Positions 1 through 6,331 of a DNA stretch of 16,238 nt are shown here, piece after piece. The position numbers and the translations under genes were made by a program. Source of the DNA: SCGC-AG-212-J23 sp035762345 (GTDB lineage: Bacteria > Pseudomonadota > Gammaproteobacteria > Burkholderiales > SG8-39); assembly GCA_035762345.1 (NCBI GenBank), contig DASTPE010000139.1, positions 1 through 16,238 on the forward strand, in the 5' to 3' direction. The notes under the pieces are model-generated. The model searched no databases. It saw only the letters and a program-made list of their open reading frames with translations, and had not been told where the DNA came from. The first letter of the stretch is position 1. The number at the start of each line of letters is the position of its first letter.

Positions 1-207
1 CGCGGCCTCGGTTCGGCGGCGGGTTTCGATCTCCTGCATAAGCGGACCGGCTTCCGCGAGCGCATACGAAGGAATGCGCGTCGCTTCAAGCGCGAATAGC
101 GCGATGAGATGCGCATCGAAGCGCGCGGCTAGCGTGAACGCGAGGGCGAGACGCTCGGCGCGGCGCGAATAGTCGTCCAGATGAACGAGGATGGTCTTGT
201 AGCTCAC
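1..207 (-). CDS. Universal stress protein (UspA family), N-terminal part, cut by window edge
   Basis: The first 69 codons of a UspA-fold protein are visible; the C-terminus lies beyond base 1. I start it at a GTG (205-207) because GGAGAA sits 7 bases upstream and the protein then opens with the classic beta-1/nucleotide-site motif VSYKTILVHLDD, followed by a helix rich in Leu/Ala (ERLALAFTLAARFDAHL). No ATG start is available in this frame. USPs are cytoplasmic stress and nucleotide-sensing proteins; the ATP-binding glycine motif would be in the missing part, so ATP binding cannot be judged. It lies downstream of a predicted FNR-type promoter and a terminator hairpin (239-266), so its expression may need read-through of that hairpin or another promoter that I cannot see. 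The family call is firm; the specific role is unknown. Confidence 0.85.
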   Translation of the reverse strand, partial: MSYKTILVHLDDYSRRAERLALAFTLAARFDAHLIALFALEATRIPSYALAEAGPLMQEIETRRRTEAA

Positions 208-238
208 GGCGTTCTCCAGTGCATGTCTGCTTCGACGC

Positions 239-266
239 AAAAAAAGCGCAGCTCGCGCCGCGCTTT
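239..266 (-). terminator. Rho-independent terminator
   Basis: On the minus strand AAAGCGC (266-260), a 10-base loop and GCGCTTT (249-243) form a 7-bp perfect stem, followed by four more T residues (242-239), giving an unbroken T7 tract. It lies 31 bases before the USP start codon at 207, so it either ends the predicted sRNA or attenuates transcription into the USP gene. Confidence 0.7.
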
Positions 267-310
267 ATCGGGTCCGCCGGTAGGTAGGGAGGAGGAGTTT
301 CGGCGAACCT
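239..310 (-). ncRNA. Predicted FNR-controlled small RNA with CCUCCUCCC loop (cuckoo-RNA-like)
   Basis: Predicted transcript of about 72 nt, starting near base 310 (7 bases after a CACCAT -10 at 317-322) and ending in an intrinsic terminator at 239. Seen in the sequence: hairpin 1 has arms 301-309 (GGUUCGCCG on the minus strand) and 271-279 (CGGCGGACC), nine pairs with one G-U. Its 21-nt loop (280-300) contains CUCCUCCUCCC, complementary to GGAGG Shine-Dalgarno sequences. A 4-nt linker leads to hairpin 2 (243-266) and a U-run. Known: FNR-family regulators drive small RNAs in several bacteria (FnrS, AniS, PhrS), and the 'cuckoo' RNA family is defined by CCUCCUCCC in a hairpin loop. Inferred: this is a trans-acting sRNA that blocks ribosome binding. 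Alternatively it is an attenuator leader for the USP gene ending at base 207. No protein is encoded. Confidence 0.55.
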
Positions 311-316
311 TAAAAC

Positions 317-357
317 ATGGTGCCGCAACCCGGCAGCCACGTATTGATCCACGTCAA
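317..357 (-). promoter_or_regulatory. FNR-type box and -10 driving the predicted sRNA and/or USP
   Basis: The palindrome TTGATCCACGTCAA (344-357) matches the FNR/Anr consensus TTGAT-N4-ATCAA at nine of ten specified bases. Going left on the minus strand, 21 bases separate it from CACCAT (322-317), which keeps the conserved A2, A5 and T6 of a -10 hexamer. That spacing puts the box centre about 40.5 bases before the inferred start at 310, the class II activator geometry. The same 21-base spacing recurs at the other two boxes in this window. Confidence 0.65.
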
Positions 358-400
358 CCGATTGCAACCAGCTGTCTTCAGCAGCTCGTCAGTTGTTGTC

Positions 401-856
401 TCAAGCGCGCACAAGAAGCACGGGGACCGGAGCGGTGCGCACCACCTGCTCGGCATCGCTACCGAGCACGAGGCGCCGCACACCGCGACGGCCGTGGGTG
501 CCGAGGACGATGAGATCAGCGCCGACTTTCTTCGCCTCGCGCACGATCGGATAGGCGGCAGGGCCGCTCAGCATCTCGCGCAGGATGACCTTGGTGGGCA
601 CGCGAGCCTTTTCTGCCGTGCTCTTCGCCCGCGCGAGAACCCGCTTACCGCCCTCGCGCAGCGCGGGAACGAGGTCCGCGCCGGGCGCGCCGGCCATCAT
701 TCCGTCGAGCGCGGCGAACGCCGGATACTCGTCCACCACGTGCAGGATGAAAAGCCGCGCGCCCTCGGCCTTGGCGAGGCGCAGCGCTTCACGCAAGCCC
801 TTGGCCGACGCCGTGCTGCCGTCGACCGCGACGAGGATCTTGCGGTAGGCCCCCAT
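401..856 (-). CDS. Universal stress protein, UspA family, ATP-binding type
   Basis: A complete single-domain USP of 151 residues, the usual family length. The N-terminal strand and nucleotide-site motif is KILVAVDGS (6-14). The C-terminal G-2x-G-9x-G-S motif is intact (G119, G122, G132, S133), which marks the ATP-binding subgroup rather than the non-binding UspA subgroup. The ATG overlaps the TAA of hsp20 by one base (TAATG at 854-858), so translation is probably coupled. It is the last gene of the stress operon; its stop is followed 43 bases later by the FNR-type box at 344-357. USPs of this type are often induced by low oxygen and energy limitation, which fits the promoter at the head of the operon. 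The biochemical target is unknown. Confidence 0.93.
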   Translation of the reverse strand: MGAYRKILVAVDGSTASAKGLREALRLAKAEGARLFILHVVDEYPAFAALDGMMAGAPGADLVPALREGGKRVLARAKSTAEKARVPTKVILREMLSGPAAYPIVREAKKVGADLIVLGTHGRRGVRRLVLGSDAEQVVRTAPVPVLLVRA

Positions 857-1278
857 TATGAGATGGTGATGCGCTTCGCGGAGCCGTTCGATTTCTTCGG
901 CAGCATGAGGTTCAGCACGCCGTCCTTGTACTCGGCCTTGGCGCCCTTGGCGTCGACCGCCGTCGGCAGCGAGAAGCTGCGGCTGACCATGCCGTAGGAG
1001 CGCTCGCTGTAGACGACCTTCTCGCCTTTCTTCTCTTCCTTCTCCTGCTTAACCTCGGCGTGCAGCGAGATGCGGTCCTCGTCGACATCAATCTGGATGT
1101 CTTCCTTCTTCACGCCCGGGATGTCGGCCTTCACGGTGAAGCCCTTGTCGTCTTCCTTGACATCGATCTTCATCGTGAGCTCGGTCTCCGCGGGCATGGC
1201 GAACGGCTTAACCCAGAAGCCTTTGCCGAAATCCTTGAAAAAGTCCTCGAATGGGTCGTAGCGGGTGAGGTTGGCCAT
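856..1278 (-). CDS. Small heat shock protein, Hsp20/alpha-crystallin family
   Basis: A 140-residue small heat shock protein, an ATP-independent holdase that keeps unfolding proteins soluble. The alpha-crystallin domain spans about residues 35-130 and ends with the hallmark G-V-L in YKDGVLNLMLP (118-127). The C-terminal I-x-I motif that docks on neighbouring subunits is present (I137-T-I139). The charged loop around 75-88 (QEKEEKKGEK) is the usual beta5-beta7 dimerisation loop. The start is well supported: AAAGGAGGG lies just upstream of ATG 1278, one of the strongest Shine-Dalgarno sequences in the window, suggesting high translation within the polycistronic message. It follows groEL by 23 bases and overlaps the USP by one base. 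The pairing suggests hand-over of substrates from holdase to chaperonin, which is an inference. Confidence 0.95.
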   Translation of the reverse strand: MANLTRYDPFEDFFKDFGKGFWVKPFAMPAETELTMKIDVKEDDKGFTVKADIPGVKKEDIQIDVDEDRISLHAEVKQEKEEKKGEKVVYSERSYGMVSRSFSLPTAVDAKGAKAEYKDGVLNLMLPKKSNGSAKRITIS

Positions 1279-1301
1279 AAAGCCCTCCTTTCAGTGGTTG
1301 G

Positions 1302-2915
1302 TCAAGTCATGTCTTCATCGCGCGGCGCCGCCGGCTTCTCCGGCGCCTGGGCGATCATGCAATCGGTGGTGAGAATGAGGCTCGCGATCGAGGCGGCGTT
1401 CTGCAGCGCGGCGCGCGTCACTTTGCGCGGGTCGAGGACACCCATTGCCACCAGGTCGCCGTATTCACCGGTAGCGGCGTTGTAGCCGAAGTTGCCCGCG
1501 CCATCGAGCACCCGCTGCACCACGACTGCGGGCTCTTCGCCCGCGTTCCTGACGATCTGGCGTAGCGGCTCTTCTACCGCGCGCTCGACGATGCGAACGC
1601 CTGCGTCCTGGTCGGCGTTCTTGCCGTGGAGCGCTTTCAGCGCGACGCGCGCGCGCAGCAGCGCCACCCCGCCGCCGGCCAGCACGCCTTCCTCCACCGC
1701 CGCGCGCGTGGCGTGCAGCGCGTCCTCGGTGCGGCTTTTCCTTTCCTTCATTTCGGTCTCGGTCGCCGCGCCGACGCGGATCAGCGCCACGCCGCCCGCG
1801 AGCTTCGCTGCGCGCTCCTGCAGCTTCTCCTTGTCGTAGTCGCTGGTCGAGTCCTCGATCTCGCGTTTGATCTGCGCAACGCGCGCGTCGATTGCCTTGC
1901 GCTCGCCCGCGCCGCCGATGATGGTGGTGTCGTCCTTGTCGATCTCGACGCGCCGCGCGCGTCCGAGCACCGACGGGTCGGCCTTCTCGAGCGTGATGCC
2001 GGCCTCCTCGGCGACCACCGCGCCGCCGGTAAGCACTGCAAGGTCCTCGAGCATCGCCTTGCGACGGTCGCCGAACCCGGGCGCCTTCACCGCGCAGGAG
2101 TGCAGCACGCCCCGCAGCTTGTTCACCACGAGCGTCGCGAGCGCTTCGCCCTCGACTTCCTCGGCGATCACGAGCATCGGCTTGCCCATCTTGGCCACGT
2201 GCTCGAGCAGCGGCAGCAGTTCGCGGATGGTCGAGATCTTCTTGTCGTAGAGCAGGATGTAGGCGTCCTCGAGCACCACGCTCTGCTTTTCCGCGTTGGT
2301 GATGAAGTACGGCGAGAGGAAGCCGCGGTCGAACTGCGTGCCCTCGACCACCTCCAGCTCGTTGGCGAGTCCCTTGCCGTCCTCGACCGTGATTACGCCT
2401 TCGCGCCCGACTTTCTCCATCGCCTCGGCGATCATGTTGCCGATCGAGGCGTCGTTGTTGGCGGAAATCGACCCGACTTGGGCGATCTCGTTGCGGGTCG
2501 AGCACGGCTTCGCCATGCGCTCGAGCTCACTGATCAGCTTCTCCACCGCGAGGTCGATGCCGCGCTTGAGGTCCATCGGGTTCATTCCCGCGGCGACATA
2601 CTTCATGCCTTCGTTGACGATCGCCGCGGCCAGCAGCGTCGCGGTGGTAGTGCCATCGCCGGCGACTTCGGAAGTCTTGGCCGCGACCTCGCGCACCATC
2701 TGCGCGCCCATGTTCTCGAAGCGGTCCTCGAGCTCGATCTCCTTCGCCACGACGACGCCGGAGTTGATCACCGTGGGCGCGCCCCAGGATTTCTCGAGCA
2801 CCACGGTGCGCGCCTTTGGGCCGAGCGTGACGCGCACGGCCTCGGCGAGCGTGTTCATCCCTTTCACCAGGCGCTCATGCGCGCTGTCGGCAAACAGCAG
2901 CTGTTTCGCGGTCAT
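1302..2915 (-). CDS. groEL: GroEL-type chaperonin paralogue (60 kDa), Asp52 replaced by Ser
   Basis: A full-length 537-residue group I chaperonin that folds proteins in an ATP-driven double ring. I start it at ATG 2915 (MTAKQLLF) because it aligns with GroEL N-termini, has GAGG upstream and overlaps the phasin stop (ATGA, 2912-2915); the open frame continues 42 codons further but that stretch is not GroEL-like. The ATP site keeps D87 (AGDGTTTAT) and D398 (TEDALHATRAAVEEG), yet the loop that carries D52 in E. coli GroEL (TKDGVSVA) reads INSGVVVA, with Ser52. The C-terminus ends in DEDMT without the usual GGM repeats. No groES is adjacent. Embedded in a PHA/stress operon, this is most likely a specialised second chaperonin using GroES encoded elsewhere. 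The family is certain; the specialised role is inferred. Confidence 0.95.
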   Translation of the reverse strand: MTAKQLLFADSAHERLVKGMNTLAEAVRVTLGPKARTVVLEKSWGAPTVINSGVVVAKEIELEDRFENMGAQMVREVAAKTSEVAGDGTTTATLLAAAIVNEGMKYVAAGMNPMDLKRGIDLAVEKLISELERMAKPCSTRNEIAQVGSISANNDASIGNMIAEAMEKVGREGVITVEDGKGLANELEVVEGTQFDRGFLSPYFITNAEKQSVVLEDAYILLYDKKISTIRELLPLLEHVAKMGKPMLVIAEEVEGEALATLVVNKLRGVLHSCAVKAPGFGDRRKAMLEDLAVLTGGAVVAEEAGITLEKADPSVLGRARRVEIDKDDTTIIGGAGERKAIDARVAQIKREIEDSTSDYDKEKLQERAAKLAGGVALIRVGAATETEMKERKSRTEDALHATRAAVEEGVLAGGGVALLRARVALKALHGKNADQDAGVRIVERAVEEPLRQIVRNAGEEPAVVVQRVLDGAGNFGYNAATGEYGDLVAMGVLDPRKVTRAALQNAASIASLILTTDCMIAQAPEKPAAPRDEDMT

Positions 2916-3331
2916 GCGCCGGGCCTCGCCGCGCTTTGGTATATCCGCTGCACGCCTTGCAGCCACTGCCTGTACGCGCTGTCGACCATGCCGAGGCCGG
3001 CGCCGACCCCTTGGGGCAGCGTTATCGGCGTAGCGACGCATTTGGCGACTTCCTTATCGGTCTCGGCCACGGCGTCGGCGAAGGATCGACAGCAAGCGAG
3101 CGACTTCTCGGTGTTGGCGCGCGCCCAATCGGCGCACAGCTTCATCACCTGCGGAACGTCGGCGGCCGCAGCAATCGCCTTGCGCGTCGCCTCGACATCG
3201 GCGTGCGCCTCGGTCGCCGCTTCGAGCTGCGCTTCCCAAACGCGCATCGCGCCTTCGGTCATTGCTTCGAATACGCGCATCCCAGCGTCGAGTTGCGCCT
3301 TCCAGGCTTGCATGAAAAGGTCTGGCGACAT
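2912..3331 (-). CDS. Phasin (PHA granule-associated protein)
   Basis: A 139-residue, Ala/Glu-rich helical protein (FMQAWKAQLDAGMRVFEAM, then repeated W-E-A-Q-L-E-A-A-type segments) typical of phasins, amphipathic proteins that coat polyhydroxyalkanoate granules and control their size. It lies 29 bases after phaC and overlaps groEL by four bases, and the neighbour phaC is the main support for the call. ATG 3331 was chosen because AGGAGG precedes it by six bases; the frame stays open for 65 more codons upstream, but that part overlaps phaC and is Arg/Ala-rich without phasin character. Cysteines at C76, C90, C91 and C108 are more than usual for a phasin. Co-transcription with a chaperonin and Hsp20 fits the known chaperone-like behaviour of some phasins. 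Confidence 0.85.
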   Translation of the reverse strand: MSPDLFMQAWKAQLDAGMRVFEAMTEGAMRVWEAQLEAATEAHADVEATRKAIAAAADVPQVMKLCADWARANTEKSLACCRSFADAVAETDKEVAKCVATPITLPQGVGAGLGMVDSAYRQWLQGVQRIYQSAARPGA

Positions 3332-3360
3332 ACGGGTCCTCCTTCGATCAGATTTGCGCA

Positions 3361-5154
3361 TCAATGCTCCATGACGTAACGGCCGGGCGCGGGCGCGAGC
3401 GGAGCAAGCCCGGCCTCGACAGCGCCCATGGAAGGCGCGGCCCCGATCGGGCCGGAGCGCTCGGCGAGCCAGCGCTGCCACTGCGGCCACCACGAGCCCG
3501 CGTAGCGCGGCGCCTGCTCGGTCCATGCATCGGGATCGACGTATCGCTCGTCGTGGCGGCGGGTGCCGATCTGGTAGCTGTGCCCTTCGTGGCCCGGCTC
3601 GCTCACAATGCCGGCGTTGTGACCGCCGCTCGCGAGCACGAAGGTAATGTCGGAATCGGTGTAGAGCCCCGCCTTGTACACCGAGCGCCAGGGCGCGACG
3701 TGGTCGCGTACCGTGCCCACGGCGAACAGCGGCAGCTTGATGTCGGCGAGCGCGACGCGGCGCCCGCGCGCTTCGTAGCGACCCGCGGAGAGCTCGTTGT
3801 CGAGAAATAGGCGCCGCAGGTAGCCCGAGTGCATGCGGTAGGGCATGCGCGTCGCGTCGCTGTTCCAGGCCATCAGGTCGTTCATCGGCGTGCGCTGTCC
3901 GAGGAGGTATTCGCGCACGCGCTGCGACCAGATGAGGTCGTTCGACCGCAGGAGCTGGAACGCGCCCGCCATCTGGCGGGTGTCGAGGTAGCCCTGCGCA
4001 CGCATCATGTCCTCGAGCAGGCTCACCTGGCTGTCGTCGATGAAGAGCATGAGCTCGCCCGCCTCGGTGAAATCCACCTGCGCGGCAAGTAGCGTGAGGC
4101 TCGCGAGACGCTCGTCACGCTCTTGCGCCATGAGCGCCGTGGCGATCGCCGACAGGGTGCCGCCGAGGCAGTAGCCCGCGAGGTGGACCTTGCGTCCAGG
4201 GACGATCCGCCCGATGGCCTCGAGCGCCTGCATGACGCCGAGCTCGAGGTAGTCGTTCATAGACAGATCGCGGTCCGCGGGCCCGGGGTTCTTCCACGAG
4301 ATCATGAAGACGGTGTGGCCGCGATCGACCAGGTACTTGACCAGCGAGTTCTCGGCCGACAGATCCAGGATGTAGTACTTCATGATCCATGCCGGCACGA
4401 TGAGCAGCGGCTCGGGGTGCACCTGCGGCGTGGTCGGCGTGTACTGAATTAGTTCGATGAGCCGGTTACGCAGCACCACGCTTCCCGGAGTCGTCGCGAC
4501 TTGCACGCCGGGCACGAAGGCCTCGGCGCCGACGGGCCGGTGACCGAGCATCTCGCGGCGCCAGTCCTCGGCGAAATTCGCCGCGCCGGCGACGAGATTG
4601 CTCCCGCCTTGTTCGCGCGTCGCCTCCAGCACCTCGGGGTTCGTCCACGGGAAGTTCGAAGGCGAGACGATGTCGAGAAGCTGGCGCATGGTGAAGTTCA
4701 CCACATGGGCGTGGTGAGCCGAGACGCCGTGCACGTCCGTGGTGGCGTTGTGCCACCACTGCTGCCAGAGCAGGAAGCCCTGATAGATCGCGTTGAACGG
4801 CCATTGCTGCCAGGCCGGGTCTCTGAAGCGCGAGTCCTGCTCGAGCGGCTCGATGCAGTTTGGGCAAGGCTTGCCCTGGACCGCCTGCGACCACCACGCG
4901 CCATAGCGAAGAAGCTTCCGCGCCGCCTTCCTTTGCAGCTCGACGAGCTTCCCCGGCGAGGCCGCAAGATGCAGCGCCCAGTCGCCGAAGGCGAGTGCGA
5001 GCGCGGCGGGAGAGATGCCGAGCGTGGCGCGCGCCGCCTGGGCGCGCGCAAGGCGGTCGGTCTCGAGCGCGATCAGCGCCGCGGGATCGAGATCTTCCTG
5101 CTCGGGCGCGGCACCCGCTAGCGCTAGGCCGAGCTCAACCCCAGGCGCGCCCAT
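3361..5154 (-). CDS. phaC: Polyhydroxyalkanoate synthase, class I (PhaC)
   Basis: A 597-residue synthase that polymerises (R)-3-hydroxyacyl-CoA, mainly 3-hydroxybutyryl-CoA, into PHA at the granule surface. The length is typical of class I enzymes. An N-terminal PhaC domain (about 100-270, with PSNFPWTNPE at 165-174) precedes the alpha/beta-hydrolase core. The lipase-like box GYCLGG puts the catalytic nucleophile at Cys329; Asp484 (VRDHVAPW) and His512 (GGHNAG) complete the triad. ATG 5154 overlaps the preceding gene by 20 bases. phaA, phaB and phaR are not in the window, so monomer supply is encoded elsewhere. In the operon with a phasin, GroEL and Hsp20 and with an FNR-type promoter upstream, PHA may act as an electron and carbon sink when oxygen falls (inference). 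Confidence 0.96.
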   Translation of the reverse strand: MGAPGVELGLALAGAAPEQEDLDPAALIALETDRLARAQAARATLGISPAALALAFGDWALHLAASPGKLVELQRKAARKLLRYGAWWSQAVQGKPCPNCIEPLEQDSRFRDPAWQQWPFNAIYQGFLLWQQWWHNATTDVHGVSAHHAHVVNFTMRQLLDIVSPSNFPWTNPEVLEATREQGGSNLVAGAANFAEDWRREMLGHRPVGAEAFVPGVQVATTPGSVVLRNRLIELIQYTPTTPQVHPEPLLIVPAWIMKYYILDLSAENSLVKYLVDRGHTVFMISWKNPGPADRDLSMNDYLELGVMQALEAIGRIVPGRKVHLAGYCLGGTLSAIATALMAQERDERLASLTLLAAQVDFTEAGELMLFIDDSQVSLLEDMMRAQGYLDTRQMAGAFQLLRSNDLIWSQRVREYLLGQRTPMNDLMAWNSDATRMPYRMHSGYLRRLFLDNELSAGRYEARGRRVALADIKLPLFAVGTVRDHVAPWRSVYKAGLYTDSDITFVLASGGHNAGIVSEPGHEGHSYQIGTRRHDERYVDPDAWTEQAPRYAGSWWPQWQRWLAERSGPIGAAPSMGAVEAGLAPLAPAPGRYVMEH

Positions 5155-5455
5155 TTCTCCGCTCCATGGCGCAAATCTGCCGCGCGTGTCGCTCCTCGCA
5201 GCCCGGGTGCTGCAAAACGAAGTTGCGCAGCATCATCTTGAGCGCGAGCTCGCGCGTCTGGTCGCCGCCGGCATGCGCCTCCGCGATATCGTCGCGGATG
5301 ATGGTCTTGATGCGCATCTCGCCTTCGGGCGTGTGGCAGAGATAGTTGCCGAGCTCCGCGGCAGCGATCTCGGGGAGATGCTCGTGGTGCGCGATCGCCA
5401 GCACTTCGTCTTCGGAGAGCTCGCACAAGGCGAGGCAGTCTTCCAGGCTAAGCAT
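5135..5455 (-). CDS. Conserved hypothetical protein (106 aa), stress/PHA operon
   Basis: I do not recognise a named domain. It is a soluble, acidic, mostly helical protein of 106 residues with no signal peptide or membrane segment. It has two cysteines near the N-terminus (C7, C11), a His-rich stretch (AIAHHEHLPEIAAAELGNYL) and a C-terminal C-x8-C pair with nearby His (HPGCEERHARQIC). The spacing could bind metal or form disulfides, but that is speculation. It overlaps the upstream 85-residue gene by 8 bases and phaC by 20 bases, so all three are probably translationally coupled. Its coding character and tight packing make it a real gene. Position immediately before phaC suggests a role in granule or stress physiology. 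Confidence 0.75.
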   Translation of the reverse strand: MLSLEDCLALCELSEDEVLAIAHHEHLPEIAAAELGNYLCHTPEGEMRIKTIIRDDIAEAHAGGDQTRELALKMMLRNFVLQHPGCEERHARQICAMERRNGRAWG

Positions 5456-5705
5456 GGGCTTCTTCCAGGGTGCGCGCCGCGAGCTCGAAACCCGCTTGCA
5501 CGGCCGCCCGGGCGCTCGGGCGCGCTGGGCCGCTCACGAGGCTCTGATGCTGCGGCCAGCGGATGTCGAGCCGCAGCGCGTGGCGCCGCCCGGCATCCTC
5601 GTGCCACTCGTCGAGCGTCGCATGGCAGACACTGATCCGCGCGTGCGCGGCGCGCAGCTCGGCGATGCGGTGCTCGATCTCGGCTTGCAGCGTGTCGGGC
5701 TTCAT
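5448..5705 (-). CDS. Short HPF/RaiA-like (S30AE-type) protein, tentative
   Basis: An 85-residue protein whose pattern resembles the ribosome hibernation factor HPF/RaiA: an N-terminal amphipathic helix (LQAEIEHRIAELRAAHARI), a strand with conserved Cys (ISVCHATLDEW), a basic strand (HALRLDIRWPQHQSLVSG) and a C-terminal helix ending FELAARTLEE, like the FDAARRQLE segment of HPF proteins. Full HPF proteins are about 95-190 residues and this one lacks the first strand, so ribosome binding is uncertain. ATG 5705 has GAGG eight bases upstream and starts 3 bases after the stop of the LTxxQ gene. If the assignment holds, the operon combines ribosome hibernation with chaperones, PHA and USP, a dormancy-type set. 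The alternative is an unrelated small protein. Confidence 0.55.
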   Translation of the reverse strand: MKPDTLQAEIEHRIAELRAAHARISVCHATLDEWHEDAGRRHALRLDIRWPQHQSLVSGPARPSARAAVQAGFELAARTLEEAHA

Positions 5706-5708
5706 TAA

Positions 5709-6218
5709 CTATTCCTCGACGTCGCCGAACCACCACGGCGAAAACTGGCGCAACTGCTTGCGCTGCTCGGGCGTCAGCACCGCGGCGATCTGGTTATGGG
5801 CCTCCACCCGCGACTTAAGCATCTGCTGGCGCAGCCCATCCACCTTCTTCTGCTGCTCGGCGATTTTGTCCGCGTCGAGCTTCTCGTCCCGATACATATT
5901 GCGCAGCTTGAACTGCTCGGAGCGCATCTCGCCCATCACCGCCCAATTTTTCTTGCGGTTCTCTTCCTGGATCGAAGAGATCTTCTCGCGCTGCTCGTCC
6001 GTGAGGTTGAGCGCGGCGAGTGCTCCGCCCGCGCCGGGCCCGCCGCCCATCATGCCGGGGCCGTAGCCCCCGCCGGGGCCGTACCCCGGGCCGTATCCCA
6101 TCATTCCGCGCCCGTAGCCGGGGCCGTATCCAGGGCCATAGCCGTAGCCAGGACCTTGTGCGAATGCGAACGACGCCGCTGCGGCCAGCGCCGCACCGAT
6201 CAGTAGTAAGCGTTTCAT
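5709..6218 (-). CDS. Periplasmic Spy/CpxP-like LTxxQ protein with Gly-Tyr-Pro-rich N-terminus
   Basis: A 169-residue secreted protein. A signal peptide (MKRLLLIGAALAAAASFAFA, cleavage after residue 20) is followed by a low-complexity segment (22-65) built from GYGPGYGPG-like units with two G-M-M motifs. The helical domain (about 66-160) has the two family hallmarks LTDEQ (72-76) and LTPEQ (148-152). This family includes the periplasmic chaperone Spy, CpxP and metal-linked ZraP/CnrX-type proteins. I chose ATG 6218 because the signal peptide begins there and GGGAGAAAGGA precedes it; the 35 upstream codons in frame cross the promoter. It is the first gene of the stress operon, 22 bases after the inferred FNR-type start. 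The Met-rich glycine segment could bind copper or mediate assembly, but this is unproven. Confidence 0.88.
   Translation of the reverse strand: MKRLLLIGAALAAAASFAFAQGPGYGYGPGYGPGYGRGMMGYGPGYGPGGGYGPGMMGGGPGAGGALAALNLTDEQREKISSIQEENRKKNWAVMGEMRSEQFKLRNMYRDEKLDADKIAEQQKKVDGLRQQMLKSRVEAHNQIAAVLTPEQRKQLRQFSPWWFGDVEE
6024..6155 (-). repeat. Degenerate in-gene repeat encoding Gly-Tyr-Pro-Met-rich segment
   Basis: Within the LTxxQ gene, residues 22-65 consist of imperfect short units (GPGY, GYGPG, GRGMM, GPGMMGGG). The DNA shows the matching degenerate repeat GGCTAYGGNCCNGG on the minus strand. Codon choice varies between units, so the repeat is not a recent perfect expansion. Confidence 0.8.
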
Positions 6219-6246
6219 TCCTTTCTCCCTCATGAGAATCAAGACC

Positions 6247-6287
6247 AGACTACTCGCGGCAGGCGGGAGCTTTTTGATCCCGGTCAA
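6247..6287 (-). promoter_or_regulatory. FNR-type box and -10 of the stress/PHA operon
   Basis: TTGATCCCGGTCAA (6274-6287) matches the FNR consensus at nine of ten specified positions. On the minus strand 21 bases separate it from TAGTCT (6252-6247), which keeps T1, A2 and T6 of the -10. The inferred start is near 6240, giving a 22-base leader to ATG 6218. This is the only clear promoter in front of the eight genes that run down to base 401. Confidence 0.7.
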
Positions 6288-6314
6288 GAGGACCGCCTTC
6301 CGCCTCCATAGGAT
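6274..6314 (+). promoter_or_regulatory. FNR-type box and -10 for the divergent small gene
   Basis: The same palindrome (6274-6287) also has, 21 bases to its right on the plus strand, TAGGAT (6309-6314), a four-of-six match to TATAAT. The inferred start is near 6321, directly before AAAGGAGG (6322-6329). One palindromic site would therefore sit in class II position for both directions. Confidence 0.5.
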
Positions 6315-6331
6315 GAAAAGCAAAGGAGGCG

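Noticed and set aside
365..387. CAGCTG-rich hairpin after the USP stop at 401 as a terminator of the stress operon
   Set aside because: The stem is only about five base pairs and no T-run follows on the minus strand.
1157..1170. FNR-like sequence TTGACATCGATCTT
   Set aside because: The right half-site matches only three of five bases, it lies inside the hsp20 coding region and no start follows at the right distance.
2916..3041. 42-residue N-terminal extension of GroEL
   Set aside because: Arg-rich sequence without GroEL character, overlapping the phasin; ATG 2915 aligns with the family start and has ATGA coupling.
1626..3374. 582-codon open frame on the plus strand opposite groEL and phasin
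   Set aside because: It is a shadow frame; the minus strand encodes recognisable GroEL and phasin over the same bases.
3332..3526. 65-residue N-terminal extension of the phasin
   Set aside because: It overlaps phaC and is unlike phasins; ATG 3331 has a near-perfect Shine-Dalgarno.
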